Assembly: GCA_012295275.1 (NCBI GenBank)
Contig: CM022671.1
Location: forward strand, 31,303,250-31,367,249
Direction of reading: 5' to 3'
From: Chrysomallon squamiferum
Lineage: Eukaryota; Mollusca; Gastropoda; Neomphalida; Peltospiridae
DNA length: 64,000 nucleotides
Made by a program: the position numbers and the translations under genes
Notes under the pieces: generated by a model
What the model was told of the DNA's origin: nothing
Databases searched by the model: none
What the model saw: only the letters and a program-made list of their open reading frames with translations
In this document: in pieces, positions 1 to 21,310 of the stretch
Layout of the letters: each line of letters opens with the position of its first letter
How positions within the stretch are numbered: the stretch's first letter is position 1

Positions 1-615
1 TTCTTATTTATGAACCAAAAAGAAATAGAAAGTAAATCACAAACTTATATAATTGTAACAAAAAATACTAATCAAAACAGCAATCATCTCACATTTTAAA
101 ATTAATCAGTGGTTCATTGATCTGCTTTTAATAACATTATTCACAGATACTGATTCTACTTTCATAATGTCCTCCAAACACTGTTCCTAATAAGAATAAA
201 ATTTCTAAGTTTCCTAATCCTTGCCAATGCAGTATGTAATATTTCATGATCATTAGGTTATAATCTTTCACTTGAGAAACTTTTCACTTTCACCATTCTA
301 TAACGTGAATAACTAGCTTGTTTGAAGCTAAGAAAATGTGGACAGCAAAATATTTAATCAGCATTGTTGTCTGGAAGTTGCGATTTCATTAATTTAATTT
401 TTCACATTATACTAAAATATTCAGGTTAATTAATGAATGAAAAAAACAAAAAAAAATCTGGGTTATTGAACTGACAGGTTTTCATTACATATTTTAAAAT
501 AGAAGAAAAACCAGGACAACAAAATAGGATGAATAATGAATAAAGATTGTGGTTTGTTCAAGGTGTGGTTGAGACAGTTTTTAAAATGTAAGAATAAAAT
601 TTAAACTGAACTCAC
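1..615 (-). other. Intron of the FAM120A-like gene running off the left edge
   Basis: The last exon I can see ends at 616 with a good minus-strand donor (GTGAG at 615-611), so this stretch should be intron. It is AT-rich, with a few poly-A runs and no open frame resembling the C-terminal part of the FAM120 family. The remaining 3' exons must lie beyond the left end of the window. Confidence 0.6.
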
Positions 616-3600
616 TTGTCCATCACACATATCAATAAGTGGAGTGTTGTTATTAGCCTTCAGCAGTTTGAAGTGGAAGAGTTTTCCATCAAAAAACAGC
701 CATGGGCAACACATGGTCCAAGGTATCGGTGCACCACACACGTCATTTGCAAATATAGCTGTCTCCACTCCAGCCATGAACAAAGCTGCCAGCTGGGCTC
801 CACGAGCTTGAATAGTTGGAAGCTGAAATAATTTTTTTTTTTTAAAGAAGAAGAAAAAAGAAAAAAACCATTGAAATATTAAAATAACAATGTATTTTTA
901 CTTTATGAAAATAGGTAAAATAGTTATATTTTTAGAAACTAAATTTTTGTTGTACTTATATAACGTTCAAGTTTTAGTTGTTGTTTTTACTGGATTATTT
1001 GTTTGTTTGTTTACCTTGAGATCCTGCATGGTTTGTACATCATGAAGCAGTGGTGACACAGACATGGCCAGAAAAGCATCAAGCTCCTGTCTCTGCAGCA
1101 CCCGTCCAAAACGTAAAATGTATCTGAAATCAGACATTTTATCACATACATTCTGCATGACAAAAACAGTTTACTGACTTAGGTTAGATGGACATTTTAA
1201 CTCGTTTTGTCAATCGCAACTGTGTCTACTGTTTTGTAGATTTAAATTATTTGTCAGTCATGTTTATTCTTGGCAATATATTTGTACCATCTTTGATCAC
1301 ATACTTAAGCTCATCATGTTAAGATTAGGCTGTACAAACCAATACAGGAGAACAAATCTAAACATTTTGTGGTCCATACATTTTTACTAAATTTTGTTTT
1401 ATTTGGTAAGCACAGTGTAAAAAAATCAGTAAATATACCATTAAGCATGCACTAACCTGAGAACACAGCACATAATGAGCAAGTGCTGGGGTATATACTG
1501 AGTGTTCAGCATCAAAGGGGCATCACTCTGCATGCATGTGAGGAATGCTCGCAGTCGTCTGTTCTTGTCATCGGGCTGCTGTCCAAGCCACATACGCTCA
1601 ATGCTTGGTGTCTTCCAGTCAACAGGCTTGGCGATGACCACTTCAAACACTGGTTTGTTGGTGCCTCGTCGCACTACCCACTCCTTAACCAGGACATCAA
1701 ATGATCTTGGCACACTGTCACCTGTAATGTTTTTGTTTTATCAATTCAATTTTACCTTCAAACAGTACAAGACCAATATGGTTTTATTGTGCAAAGACAA
1801 CATTTTCTCAAATGTGGCAAAATTCTTTTGTAGGAACATTATTAAATACAGGAACTGTACAATTACCAATGTAGTTTTTAAACATTGTAATTTACTCTCT
1901 GCCCTTTTTTACATAAGATATTTAAGTTTTGGTAACATCTCTTTAAAAATTCTGGTTTAATTAAATTTATTTACTCGTGACTAAATGTCTAATTTGGTTT
2001 GACTTGACACATGTAGAAGTTTTTCAAGTGCAAGCATTTTAAAAAAATTTAATGAATATTCATGGAGTGAGAGAAATAAAAATGCTTCAAAATGCAAACG
2101 TATTAATAAAATAAAATAAGTATGTTAAACCCATTCCCTAAACATTGTTTTTTAAAGTTATAAATTGAAAATGAAGGAAAGATTTTACTAATAGTAATTT
2201 AATCCAAACTTAATGTCAGTTAATGTATTCTTTCTAGCTCCATTTTGCTTATTAAAAAAAAAAAAAAAAAAGCATGAACAAATACAAAAAAAATAAAAAT
2301 TAACAAAATAACTACCTCTTTCTTTGTTCTGGTTATCATGCATTATTTTCAATTTATTGAGATTGAAGAGCACAGAGTAGACAGTCTGTCTAATGGGGCG
2401 GAAAAGATCAATGTAAGATGGCAGCTCACGATTAGTGTCATCTTCCAATATCACTGGCAGTTTTATTTCACACTGTAAAAGGAATGGAGATATTTACTTA
2501 AAAAACATTAAAACATTTTAATATTCATGTACATTTGTCATCCAGCAATAAGTTTCAGTTATTGTAGAATGCCAATTTTGATAGAAACAGTTCTTTTAAA
2601 TATTCAAACAATAGTATATAAAAAAACTGTATTATGATAATGTAACACCAATTATGAACTGTATCAAAAAATAATCCAATAGCAAAAAGGAGCTGTAATT
2701 TTAGATTTTACAAAAGCTGTTGTTTTCGCTGATGGCTTGGAAGTAAGTTAAAATAATAGCACTTTAACAAAGTATACAATAATAAATTAAAAAAAAATTA
2801 AATTTAAAAAAAAAAAAAAATTATGCGAAATATATTTTTAATTCTTACCAAAGAAAGAAGTTGATAAACCCATGGGGTCATCAAACCCTTCTGATGCCTT
2901 TCACTTGCAACCCGCATAATTTCTGGAGAAATTGATGGTGCCTTTGCATCCAAACTCTTCTGGTCATTAGGTCCCTGAAATAAGTAATTAAATATATATA
3001 TTTAAAGTAAAATGTCATAACAATCACCAAGTCAGAAGTACACCATACAACTACAAAAATGTTGATTTAAACCACACACACAAACACTAAAAAAGTATTA
3101 ATATTACATTTCTTTGGTTTTAAGATTATGTCTGTCAAAATTATGACAAAATTGTTAAGAATAAATAAATGGATGGTAGAAATTACAGTAGATCATTAAT
3201 GTTAATTCTTCAGAACGTACACCGTTCAGAATGGAAAATAAACAGGAAAATAATGACAATGTTACCTTTGGCCAGGACTGATCTGGACTGTGTCTGCTTG
3301 GACTGGATCCACTGCTGCTGGATGTCATGGATCTCTTGTCTTCTGAAACAAAGATATACAATGTCAAAAACAAACAATTCTATGGTTAACTACCTTTCAA
3401 TTATTTCTTTTTTGGCCAAGGTGTTTTGCCAGGAAGGTAAAAAAAAGAAAAGAAAAAAAGAAAGACTGATAATAAAATGAAGAAATGTTTTACTTAATGT
3501 CAGTTTGTGGCTAGAATCAATAGACAAAAAGCTGTCTTATATGTGATAAATTATTCTCATTAGCAGTGAAGAATCTTTTACAAACTAATCTTATCTAACA

Positions 3601-6600
3601 AAGAAAGAAAATAATGATTACTGTTGATTAAAATGTGGAAGTGAAATACAGGGCCAAAAATTGAGTTAAAATAATTACATCTGTCAGTTTTTCTCATGTG
3701 ATTCCTTCAGGTCATTTACAAATATATATATATTGTTTAGTTTTATAAAGTTTATATACCTGGTTCACCAAGGTGAAGATTCTGCATGCGTGATTCAATG
3801 CCATATGTACCCATAGCATTTCTGTTCGGTGGATCAACGACAATATGTGGAGCTGGATTGAGTGGATCACCATATCCAGATGTTTCCTGTACCTTTGATT
3901 AAAAATATCACTATAGTATTAAACAAATATATAAATAAATAAATAAATAAATCAGATTAGAATTTACACTGTATATACAGAAGAGGCAAAAAACTAAAAA
4001 TAATAATAATTTTTCTGAATATTATGAAAAATGTGTCATTTGTGACACGTATCATAATTTTTTTTATTAAATTGTTACAAATGTATTTTCCATGATTTTT
4101 TAATCTGAGCAATAACATTTACATTAATCCAGTCAGCCTTTTATAATTTATATGTACACACACAAAAATGCTTACCTGGCCAGCATGGCCATTTATGGGT
4201 CCAGGATAACCACCTGGTTGTCTTGGGGATCCAGGAACTGTAAATTCAATTGTTTATATAATAAATAACATGGAACAAAACAAGGATGATATTCTTATAG
4301 ACAGTGTTTATCAAAATAATGTTTAAAATAAAAGCCAACTAACAACGAATATATAAGTTAAAATGATTTCTTCATTTATACACTACAGATGTTTGTTTGT
4401 TTCTACCTTTTATTTATATGTAATACTGTTGCTAAGAAAACTGACTTACTATTCAGTCTAGGTCTGTATTTGAGGAAGCCTTCTTGTGTTCCATTCAAGT
4501 AATACTGCACACTCTGCTTGAATCGCTGGATCAATTCTGGCTTGTTGTTTCGAGCCAGCCTGTATATGATACATATTAAATGTAGTGTTTTATACATTTT
4601 TTAAATTTTCGCAAAGAAATAAAATGATTTGAAGAGATATTATAAAAGTTAGCATTCATAAACATTAAAAGAAAAGTTAACATTCATAAACATTAAAAAC
4701 AATAAAATAGGTCAATGAATAAAACTGAAAATGGGACAGAGCACAAACAGCAGGGAAAAGGTTAATTCCACAATAATTAATACCGATAGCTTTAAAACTG
4801 TATTTAACGTTTTTATTTACAATTCATTTTCATCAAACAATGATGGGAGGTTGAAATTTGGAACTCAATATCTTTTCAATATATCAGGAAATAAATTTTT
4901 CCAGAACTCAAAAACACAAAATTAATAATGTGAAATCACAATTTGATCTTCTTGAATGAAAATCTATTAAAACTGTTATTATTTAGCTGATTTGTATAAT
5001 GTAGTATTTTAGTTTTATATCCTAATAAAGCTGATTTGTGAAAAATATTAGGTAAATTTAATTTACACTAAGCATCAATTTCCAATATATATATATGTAT
5101 CAAAGTTGTTTTTAATATATCAACCATCACTTTTGTTATATTTTTAAAATATCTTATGATCTACAATTTTTACAAAATAATTATCTATATTTTATCCATA
5201 TAGCATAAAAACATTAAAGAACTGACATTTCTCTCATCACACCTTTTCAATTTTCATGAAGGTAACAAAATATTCCCCTTTCTATATAAAGCAAAATCAT
5301 CTTTAAGACCAGTTCTTCTCTACTGTAGAGTAATCAACATTAATGAAATACAAGAATAGATCTGATACCTTTTCAAAATAAAAAACCTTACTTGAAGACT
5401 ATTTCACCAACAGAATCCAAATTATCAGTTGCTGGAAGATTTCTGACAAAGTCAACAGTGGATCTGATGGTATCTGCATCTAATTTGCTATCTCGACGCT
5501 GGAAATTAATAAAAACAAAACAAACATAAAACCAGAGTAGTAACATTATTTGAGTACAAAGATGATATTAACACACATATTCTCCAGGACAAAAAAGGTT
5601 TAAATTTACTGATTATTAGTTAACTTTTCATAAAGGTTAAAGTTTCATATTGTATTTTGTCGTGTGTTAAAACTTACATTTATTAAATTGCCTGCCCAGC
5701 ACTATTAATATTTTATTGTTCTTTTTTCTCTCTTCCCCTTTAATAAGAAATTCTAAGAATCCTTAAAAAAAAAAAAAAAAAATCTGCTACGTCACATAAT
5801 AATATTTTGAAAGTTTCTTTAAATGTTTTTAAACAGAAGAAAAAGTGATAAATCTAAAAGATGGAAATGCAAGCTGTTTCCTATGTTAAATCCTGTAATA
5901 TTTAAAGGAGCTGTAAATGTTTACATACATTTAACAGTATTTGTTGGATATGTTGTTTTAAATTACAAACTTAAATGCAGCTGTACAGAAACTGTGAATT
6001 AATGATTATACCTTGGTTTGTTGGTTGCCATTTTGTGCTGGTGGAAGATTATTACGGAAATCTCGCAAATCATCATCTGACAGGATGTGATTACCTGATT
6101 AATATAAAAGTTTTTATACAGCGCATTATGATTTATGTGTCTTTCTCTTTCCTTTTAAGTCTTAGTATTTAACCATATTAATATTTTTATACTAATCTTA
6201 TCATTGTTTTCAATTAAAATTTCAGTTTATAAAAATTATATATATTTTGCTGTTGTGTAACATAACTAAAAATAAATATAAAAATTGTTGTGGGATAAAT
6301 GGTAAAATGTAATTATATTTTATGCACTTAAAATGATCATCCTTTACTAATAATAAAGTGTAGGATTAATAAAAGGGTAAGGAGAATTACATTTGCCTTC
6401 TGTTTGTAAAACAATTTTAACCCCTCTAATTATGTTTATTGCTATTCCACCCCACTAAATCTTAATTTCTTACAACTCACCCAAAAGTGCTGCAAAAATG
6501 CAAAATCTGTTTGGATTTAGATTCAGGCATTTGGCAATTTCATCCATAATGTATTCTTTGGTTTCCAATGAACCCTTGTATGTGAGTTTTAGGTTGTTTG

Positions 6601-7198
6601 AAGAAAAATAACGAGGTGGATCAAATATGGTGTAAACTGATTCTTGGGCAATAATGCCTTGCAAGTTGTGCTCTCGGCAGAAACCTATCACCTCCTGATG
6701 ATGATCATCCATGGAACAGGCAACAGATACCCCTAAATGTCTTAGAGCCATTTTCAACGCCCCAGTTAAAAATACGGGGCGCGACCACCAAACTTTGGGT
6801 GGTGGCGTGCCTTTGTTGCTTATATGACGCAAAACTGATCGAACTTTTTCTTTCTGGATCATCTGTTCGGCAAGCCAGTCTGACAGTTTCTGACTTTCCA
6901 AACACCCATTGAAGAAAATGACGAGCTCCATGTTTGCATTGTGACATGCCTGAATTAGGCTGGTGAGGAAAGCGGTCATGCGATTCCATTGTCCTCCACA
7001 TACCCAATCCGAAAAGAAACCTCCGTATAATCTGTCTAAGCAACTTTCCGCATCTACAACTAAACAAAATCGTCCTGAGCCGCCATAGCGGACACGCCTT
7101 TTGGGAACGAACCCTCGTGCAATTTTTAACAAGTCTACCGATACACATGCGCTCGAACAATTATTTTCCAGGAAATCCTGGAAATCAGTAATGCCCAT
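616..7198 (-). CDS. FAM120A: FAM120A-like protein (constitutive coactivator of PPAR-gamma-like), 3'-incomplete
   Basis: Twelve coding exons on the minus strand join in frame to 718 codons: 7198-6481, 6094-6012, 5498-5392, 4559-4450, 4237-4176, 3892-3760, 3342-3266, 2974-2849, 2472-2316, 1721-1457, 1123-1015, 822-616. All have AG/GT borders. The start is the ATG at 7198, opening MGITDFQDFLE as in the family. The N-terminal ~240 residues form the XPG/FEN1-like (PIN-like) domain, with conserved blocks LYGGFFSDWVCGGQWN, NKGTPPPKVW and DDHHQEVIGFC. The middle is Pro/Ser-rich and poorly conserved. C-terminal conserved blocks include ERMWLGQQPDDKNRR, RQELDAFLAMSVSP, FANDVCGAPIPW and LIDMCDGQ. In mammals FAM120A is an RNA-binding scaffold that acts in Src-family kinase signalling. 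The protein continues outside the window. Exon 6 could start at 3892 or 3886. The family call is firm; whether it equals FAM120A, B or C is not meaningful here, because the vertebrate paralogues probably split later. Confidence 0.92.
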
Positions 7199-8127
7199 TT
7201 TTGCTGATAATATTTGTATAACTAATGCATAATAAAATGGCAGTGCATCATTGGATGAAACTTAGCAGTAGGGATAATTTCACACACAAAAACGTTGTCC
7301 TTTATCTCCAAGAATCCGCCATGTGCTTCTCGCCGTCAGAGGATAGCTGCTTTATGGTCACGTGTCCATGCCCGGATTCAATCCCACAATCCAACAAAGA
7401 ATGTACAGAACCTGGCCGACGATATTTTCTGTCTTGCTACTTTACTTCATGCAGGGAGGGGTATATTTGTAGTTTCGGGGTGGGAGCATAGAACAGCCTT
7501 TGTTAGAATGGTCCCTGGTTTAAAACATATTTCTATGCAGCCTAAAATTATAAATATTTTCACAGATCTCCATAATTTCAAACTTATTATTATATATTAC
7601 CTTTAATAATAATAATAATAATAATGAAATGATTAAAGCATTGAAATTATGAATGGCTGTTTAACTCGTTAAAAAGTTAAAAAAAAAAAAAAAAAAAAGA
7701 CAAAATGTTCAAATCTCAGGTTTAATTTTACCGTTTTTAAAAATGCAAGTAGCTATTTCTCAGACAACAAAGATTAAATTACTTTTTTTTTTTTTTTTTT
7801 CGGGAGGTATGGCTATGACACGCTTAAATAAAATAATAATAAAAAAAAAAAAAAAAAAAAAAAGTAAAAAGTTGGGATCCCGTTCTATGAAAGGTGTTTT
7901 GTAACGTTTTGAATATTCATTTATCTGTAATCAATGACAAATTGAAAGTGTTGCAAAATTCGTAACTTGAGTAAGTGCCTGAAATGCACAAAGCTTAAAA
8001 AGAAAGAATTGCGCAATGACCCGTTTCCAAATATTTCTATACTTCAAAAACTCCAATGGACGACTGCCTAAACATCACGTGACCCATTTATATTTGCGGA
8101 CGTCGAAAGAAAACAAGTAGTTTAAGG
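7199..8127. promoter_or_regulatory. Divergent promoter region between FAM120A-like and copine genes
   Basis: The two start codons face away from each other 929 bp apart, so both promoters and 5' UTRs should lie here. About 7300-7500 is clearly richer in G+C and CpG than its surroundings, while 7600-7870 holds poly-A, poly-T and (TAA)n tracts. No TATA box could be assigned confidently. The small open frames at 7225-7606 look like by-products of the GC-rich patch, not genes. Confidence 0.55.
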
Positions 8128-16271
<8,144 letters not shown>

Positions 16272-18309
16272 ACCCTAACATCATTAATCCTTTTTTTTTT
16301 TGAAATCCAAGAAAAATTTAGTAAAACACTTTTTTCAATGCTTGAAGCAACATTTCTATGATGCTGTACAAGTATATTGATTTTAATTCCTAATTGCTAA
16401 AAGTTTTATTGAATACCAGCGTCACAAGTAAAATTTTACAGACTATTTTTTTTGTCAGTCTCCGAAGATTTCAGATATGAAACATTTGACCAGTGTCCAT
16501 TATTATAATTCTGCCTTTTGCGGTGCTACAAATAATACAGGGTTTTAATGAAGAGTTTTACCTCATTCATTCAAAATGAATACACAAGAATATTAAACAA
16601 ATTAACTAAATATGTAGACTGCTTCAAGAGATGATGTGGCTGAAGCCATTTAACATTCACATGAACTTATTAGTTCACTGACATATATTATTATTATAAG
16701 CTAAGACTGGTCATTAGTAAGAACCAAAATAACAGTTTGGGAATATTCAAACGTGGATTACCCATTGGTTTGTATCATCACGGATACAGCTGAAGATATG
16801 ATACACTGAATGAAATATACATCTGTTGTGTTAAGGAGACTTGGGAACTGGAGCAACATTTCAAGAAATAAAATAGCTCATTCTCTGATTTAGTTTGACA
16901 TGTATTGATTGTAAAAACCTACAAGAATATATTTGGAGTTCTTGAAACATGCAAGAATATTATTGTAATTATTGTTACTGAAATATGCAGGAAAACATAT
17001 GGTGTAAATATTAAACTATGGAATTATAAATAATTGAAATCTGTAAGTTAAGCATAAATATTATTTAAGAAACCCTGCACAAAACAAGATTATAGCTGAA
17101 CAGAATTATAATATATTTTGTAAACTATTTACTCAAGAAAATGTATTGCTAAATAATGAATTAAGAAATATGTTAGAGAAATACTTTTTTTAACATTATT
17201 TTATTTATAAATATGATTATTAATTTATCTTACAGTTTTGTAAACATACAGGTTATATTTTTATACTTGGTGCCTTTGATATGACTGAAAAAGGTATTAT
17301 AAAAGCTCTTATAAAGATTTTATTGGACATAATAATTATAATAGACTTTTATAACTAATAAATATGGCTTCTATATTTTAAAAAAAGAAAACAAAGACTG
17401 TGTTGTGCACAGTCTTAAGAGAGGCACAGACAATGTGATTCAAATTTTTCTTTTTTAACAAAAGTCAAGTTCAGCTTGTAAAATTGTAACAAACAATGAA
17501 GGAACCTCTCTTTTTCTGAAACCTGTGATCATTTCTAGGATTTCTTAAAGGCTGAGAGTACTGAAAATTATAATATAATGAACTTTTCATGAATTTGTTT
17601 TCTAATTGAATAATTATCTTTATGGTTGTGTTTTAATTTCTGTAATCAACTATTAGTTTACCTAATTTGAAACACAGAAAAATGTCTTATCTCAGGGATT
17701 TATTGAAAAACAGAATTTAAAATTTAAAAAAAAAAAAATGAAATTCCTAATGAAAAAAATAATTGGTAAACAAATAATATAAATTAATTATGATTTGACA
17801 GTGTTACATTTGTACATGTATGTACATATTGTATTATTGTTCAGTAATAATCTCAAATATTTTTTTTTTTTTAAATATGTACCTTTAATGTATATTGTAT
17901 GTGCAATTTAAGGTGCATTTAGTAAGTAATTATTGTGATATGTTATTTAGTATATAACTGTATTTTTGAGTGTTATTAGATTCACAGAGCAAACTAGCTT
18001 CTTCAGAAAGCAAGTAATCAGTGAAACTGTTCTTATTACAGTTGATATTAAAGGTTTCTGTCTCTGGCTCTCTCATTTAAACAGTTTATCTTGTAACAAA
18101 TATTTATTTGTTAATAATGCTTAACATATTTCTTTTATTATATTAATTTTATTTTTCATCAAATTTTTTCAACTTTTGTATTTACATATTATTTTTTGGC
18201 ATTATATCTTTAAGTGAGTATTTCCCACGCCCTTCCACTTTTTTATTATATATTGCATATTGTTGAATTTGATTTTTAATTTTTTATTGTTTTTTTCTAT
18301 TTTTAATAT
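16272..18309 (+). other. Copine 3' UTR and downstream spacer
   Basis: This non-coding AT-rich stretch follows the copine stop codon (TAG at 16269-16271). An AATAAA at 17357-17362 is one possible polyadenylation signal, but several other A/T-rich hexamers would serve. No other gene is visible. Confidence 0.5.
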
Positions 18310-19229
18310 AATTTTTAATGTGGCATTTCTCTTTGTGTGTGTGTGTGTGTGCGTGTGTAAAAATGTTACTGATTTTCTTAATATACAAATGCCTGTAAAG
18401 ATTATTATTGACAACCATATTATTTTTAAACAGAATCAATTTTTATATTTACATTATGATGTTTGTATCTTTTCTCTTTTTTCTGTCTTATCCTTCATTT
18501 TTAACATCTCTACTGTTTGTGTGTGTGTGTGTGTGGATGTATGTATTACTTATTTTTTCTGGTTATAAATATTTTTATTTTTTATCATGTATTTGTTTTT
18601 ATTTATGAAAATGTTTTTTAAAATACTGAAGGCAGTTAGGATTGAAAAATGTGAAGAAAAAAAAAAAACCTATATTATTTATATTGATTGAAAGAGAAGC
18701 ATAGTATGTTATCAACAATAGTGATAAGAACATTTGTCTTTTTATTATTATTTTTTTTAATTTTTATTATTTTTAATTAATTTTTTGGTTAAATTGTTGC
18801 TGTTGTTGTTATTATTTATTGATTTATTTTTTTATTTTTATTTTTATTTTTTATTTTTAGATTTTTATTTTTATATGTTGAAAAGTTAATACTTGAGAAG
18901 AGAAATAAGAAATGAGCCATTATGTATATATAAATAAAAATAATAATAATAATAAATCTCCTTAGAAAATTCCAAAAGTAAGTTACTTTTCATTATTTGG
19001 TTGTTTGGTATAGATATACATGCACATATAAATAAAAAATGATACTGAAGAAGAAATTTAACTTTGTTACATTGTTTTATATATTATATAACACTTATTT
19101 TTTTATTTTTTATTACTATTTTTGATATATAATATATACTTGTATTTGTCTTTACCACTTTTAATCAAATAAATCAGATTTATCTCACTTTGTTTTCTTT
19201 TCATTAACAATATTATAGGGACATTACAT

Positions 19230-19355
19230 TTTCCCAATGGTTTAGCACTGGATTGAGGCATCAGTGATTTTAGGATCAATCCTCTTTGGATACACAGTCC
19301 TAAATAAAAGCACTGGGTCATCTCCATGTAAAAGATCCCTTCCTACTAATCTGAA
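19230..19355 (+). mobile_element. Degraded tRNA-derived SINE relic, copy A
   Basis: A tRNA-promoter-like start has an A-box-like TTTAGCACTGG and a B-box-like GGATCAATCC. It is followed by GTAAAAGATCCCTTCCTACTAAT, split as GTAAAAGATCCC then TTCCTACTAAT. This resembles the ATAAAAGATCCCTTGCTGCTAAT region of SINEs I recall as widespread in mollusc genomes. The copy is heavily eroded and lacks a clear tail. The family name is not assigned. Confidence 0.45.
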
Positions 19356-19732
19356 AAATAAATTTCTTGTGTTTTTATATCTTCTATTTATTTTAATGTT
19401 TTTAAAAATTAAAATTAACGATTATATTTTTGCTTAGTTAATATTTTTGTAAATATATTTTTAAAAATTTTCAAATTTAGAAATATTCTATTTGTGTTTT
19501 ATTTTTGGTTAGTGATTATCTCTGGAAAAAACACACATCCAAGCCAAAAAAAGAAAAAAGGTACATTAATTTTTATTTTTATTTTTATTTATTATTATAT
19601 ATATATATATTTATTTTTTTTTAACTGAGTTGCCTCCCTTGATAGTATCTTTTCTTGTCTTGGAGTTATAAACAATGCAATTTCCGGATACTGTGAACTG
19701 TTATGTTTTCTCTGTTCTAAATTAATTTTAAA

Positions 19733-20269
19733 ATGCCAGATTCGTATTGGCTGTTTCCTTCTGGGAAGACACCTTTTCTGTGGAATTTTTCTACAAGATG
19801 TGTTATGACATTTGTTGGACTTTCGAGCAAACTTTGGTTGGGTAATCAAATTAGTAATTATGAACTGAAATCGTCTGAGAATATTAATCACGTAACGCAC
19901 ATGATTACTCAGACTAGCCGTTACATCAATTAATCGTTTTATCAAATGTCATTCATCATCAGAAACATAAAAAGGAAAAAAAAAAAATAATAAAACAGCG
20001 TTAACTGATTCTTAGCAATGGTGAAATAAAAAGCAAATAAATAATTCATAAACGAATGAAAGGTTTACGTGAGTTTGTGCACGTGTGTATCAGAACTGGG
20101 AAATATTAATAATTAAAGGACAATGATAATATGCCCCAGAAAGAAGTTAGAACGTAAAGATTCATGTTTAAATTTTCAGTATCTTCATTACTTCATTAAA
20201 CTATTTTATAATAATAATAATAACAACCTGTATTCTGCATAAGTTTGTAGAAATTATTATTATTATTAA

Positions 20270-20315
<46 letters not shown>

Positions 20316-20705
20316 TCTGAGATTTCTACATGCATATTATACATATATTTATTTTTGATTTTATAATTCTTTTATTTCAATTTCTTTATTTTTCCCCATT
20401 TAAAAGAAAAATATAAAGACAAAATAATCCTTGAAATTCCAGATATAGATCTGACAGACAAAGGTTTTAATAGAAAACCATATTTGGCTCATTCTATTTT
20501 ATATTATCTATAGGTCTATTAATATTTTTATATCATTATCATTATTAATTTTTTAATTTCAAAAACCACAAAACAGAGTGGGCTAATAGGTTGAAAGTCT
20601 ACAACAAAGAAATACTTCTGAACGCTGTGGAGAATCGACCAAAAGGAAAAGGGCTGGTTACCGTTAGCAACCACTACAGCTGTTTGGATGATCCTCTTCT
20701 ATGGG
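19733..20705 (+). CDS. TAFAZZIN: TAFAZZIN exons 1 and 2, upstream tandem copy A
   Basis: Exon 1A (19733-19841) begins at an ATG and encodes [17 protein letters not shown] and the following membrane-inserted N-terminal segment. Exon 2A (20577-20705) encodes the acyltransferase HX4D block [10 protein letters not shown]. Both end in good donors (GTAATC, GTAAGA). The encoded residues are identical to those of copy B (23595-24571). No copy of exons 3-8 lies between the two, so copy A can give a full protein only by splicing exon 2A over copy B to exon 3 at 27463, which keeps the frame (phase 1). It may be an alternative first-exon set or an assembly artefact. Confidence 0.75.
20270..20313. repeat. 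(TTA)n microsatellite, copy A
   Basis: A trinucleotide tract lies in TAFAZZIN intron 1, with a slightly longer counterpart in copy B at about 24133-24180. The length difference is one of the few variations in this half of the duplication. Confidence 0.85.
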
Positions 20706-21310
20706 GTAAGATCTGGGATAATTACTTTGTATTAATACATAAAATGAACACAGCTGTCTCCCATTCTTTACACATGCCATTTGTTACACCTTAATTGGCC
20801 CAGTTTAGGGATTAAGTAAGCACACCCCTATAGACTTAGTGGAGCAGTCTCATCTGTTCAGTTCAATTCCTCGTAGCAATCATAGATTCTCAGCTAAAAG
20901 GACTTATGTTTATATTGTATTACATGATACAGATAATGGAATTTATCAAAATGTCCCAACATAGGAACTACACACAAACATTAATGTCTTTATTTTAAAG
21001 GGTGTTTTTATTGTAATACCCAGTACTGTTTTACAAATTGTTGTAATTAGGACAATGCCTTTTGTTTACATAAAACCTTGTCAATGAAATCATTTACTTG
21101 AGTAGCAAGCTTGGAAGGATCAAATTTGAAAATGTTGTAATTGTAGCCTATAATCCTTTTAACAATTTGATAGAAAATACGTATAGTTCTCTAATCCTTG
21201 GACATGGTGCATTCTGTAGTAAAAACAAAATCTATGTGACCACTAAGAATCTATTCAGTGAAAACTTGCAAGTACATAAAGTATGTACCTCCATTTCTCA
21301 CATAACAAAC

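Noticed and set aside
7225-7606. Two overlapping plus-strand open frames with fairly normal-looking residues
   Set aside because: They lie in the GC-richer divergent promoter, overlap in different frames, match no family I know and have no splice or start context that favours one.
19595-19945. 116-codon minus-strand frame repeated at 23457-23807
   Set aside because: It is antisense to TAFAZZIN exon 1; it recurs only because the locus is duplicated.
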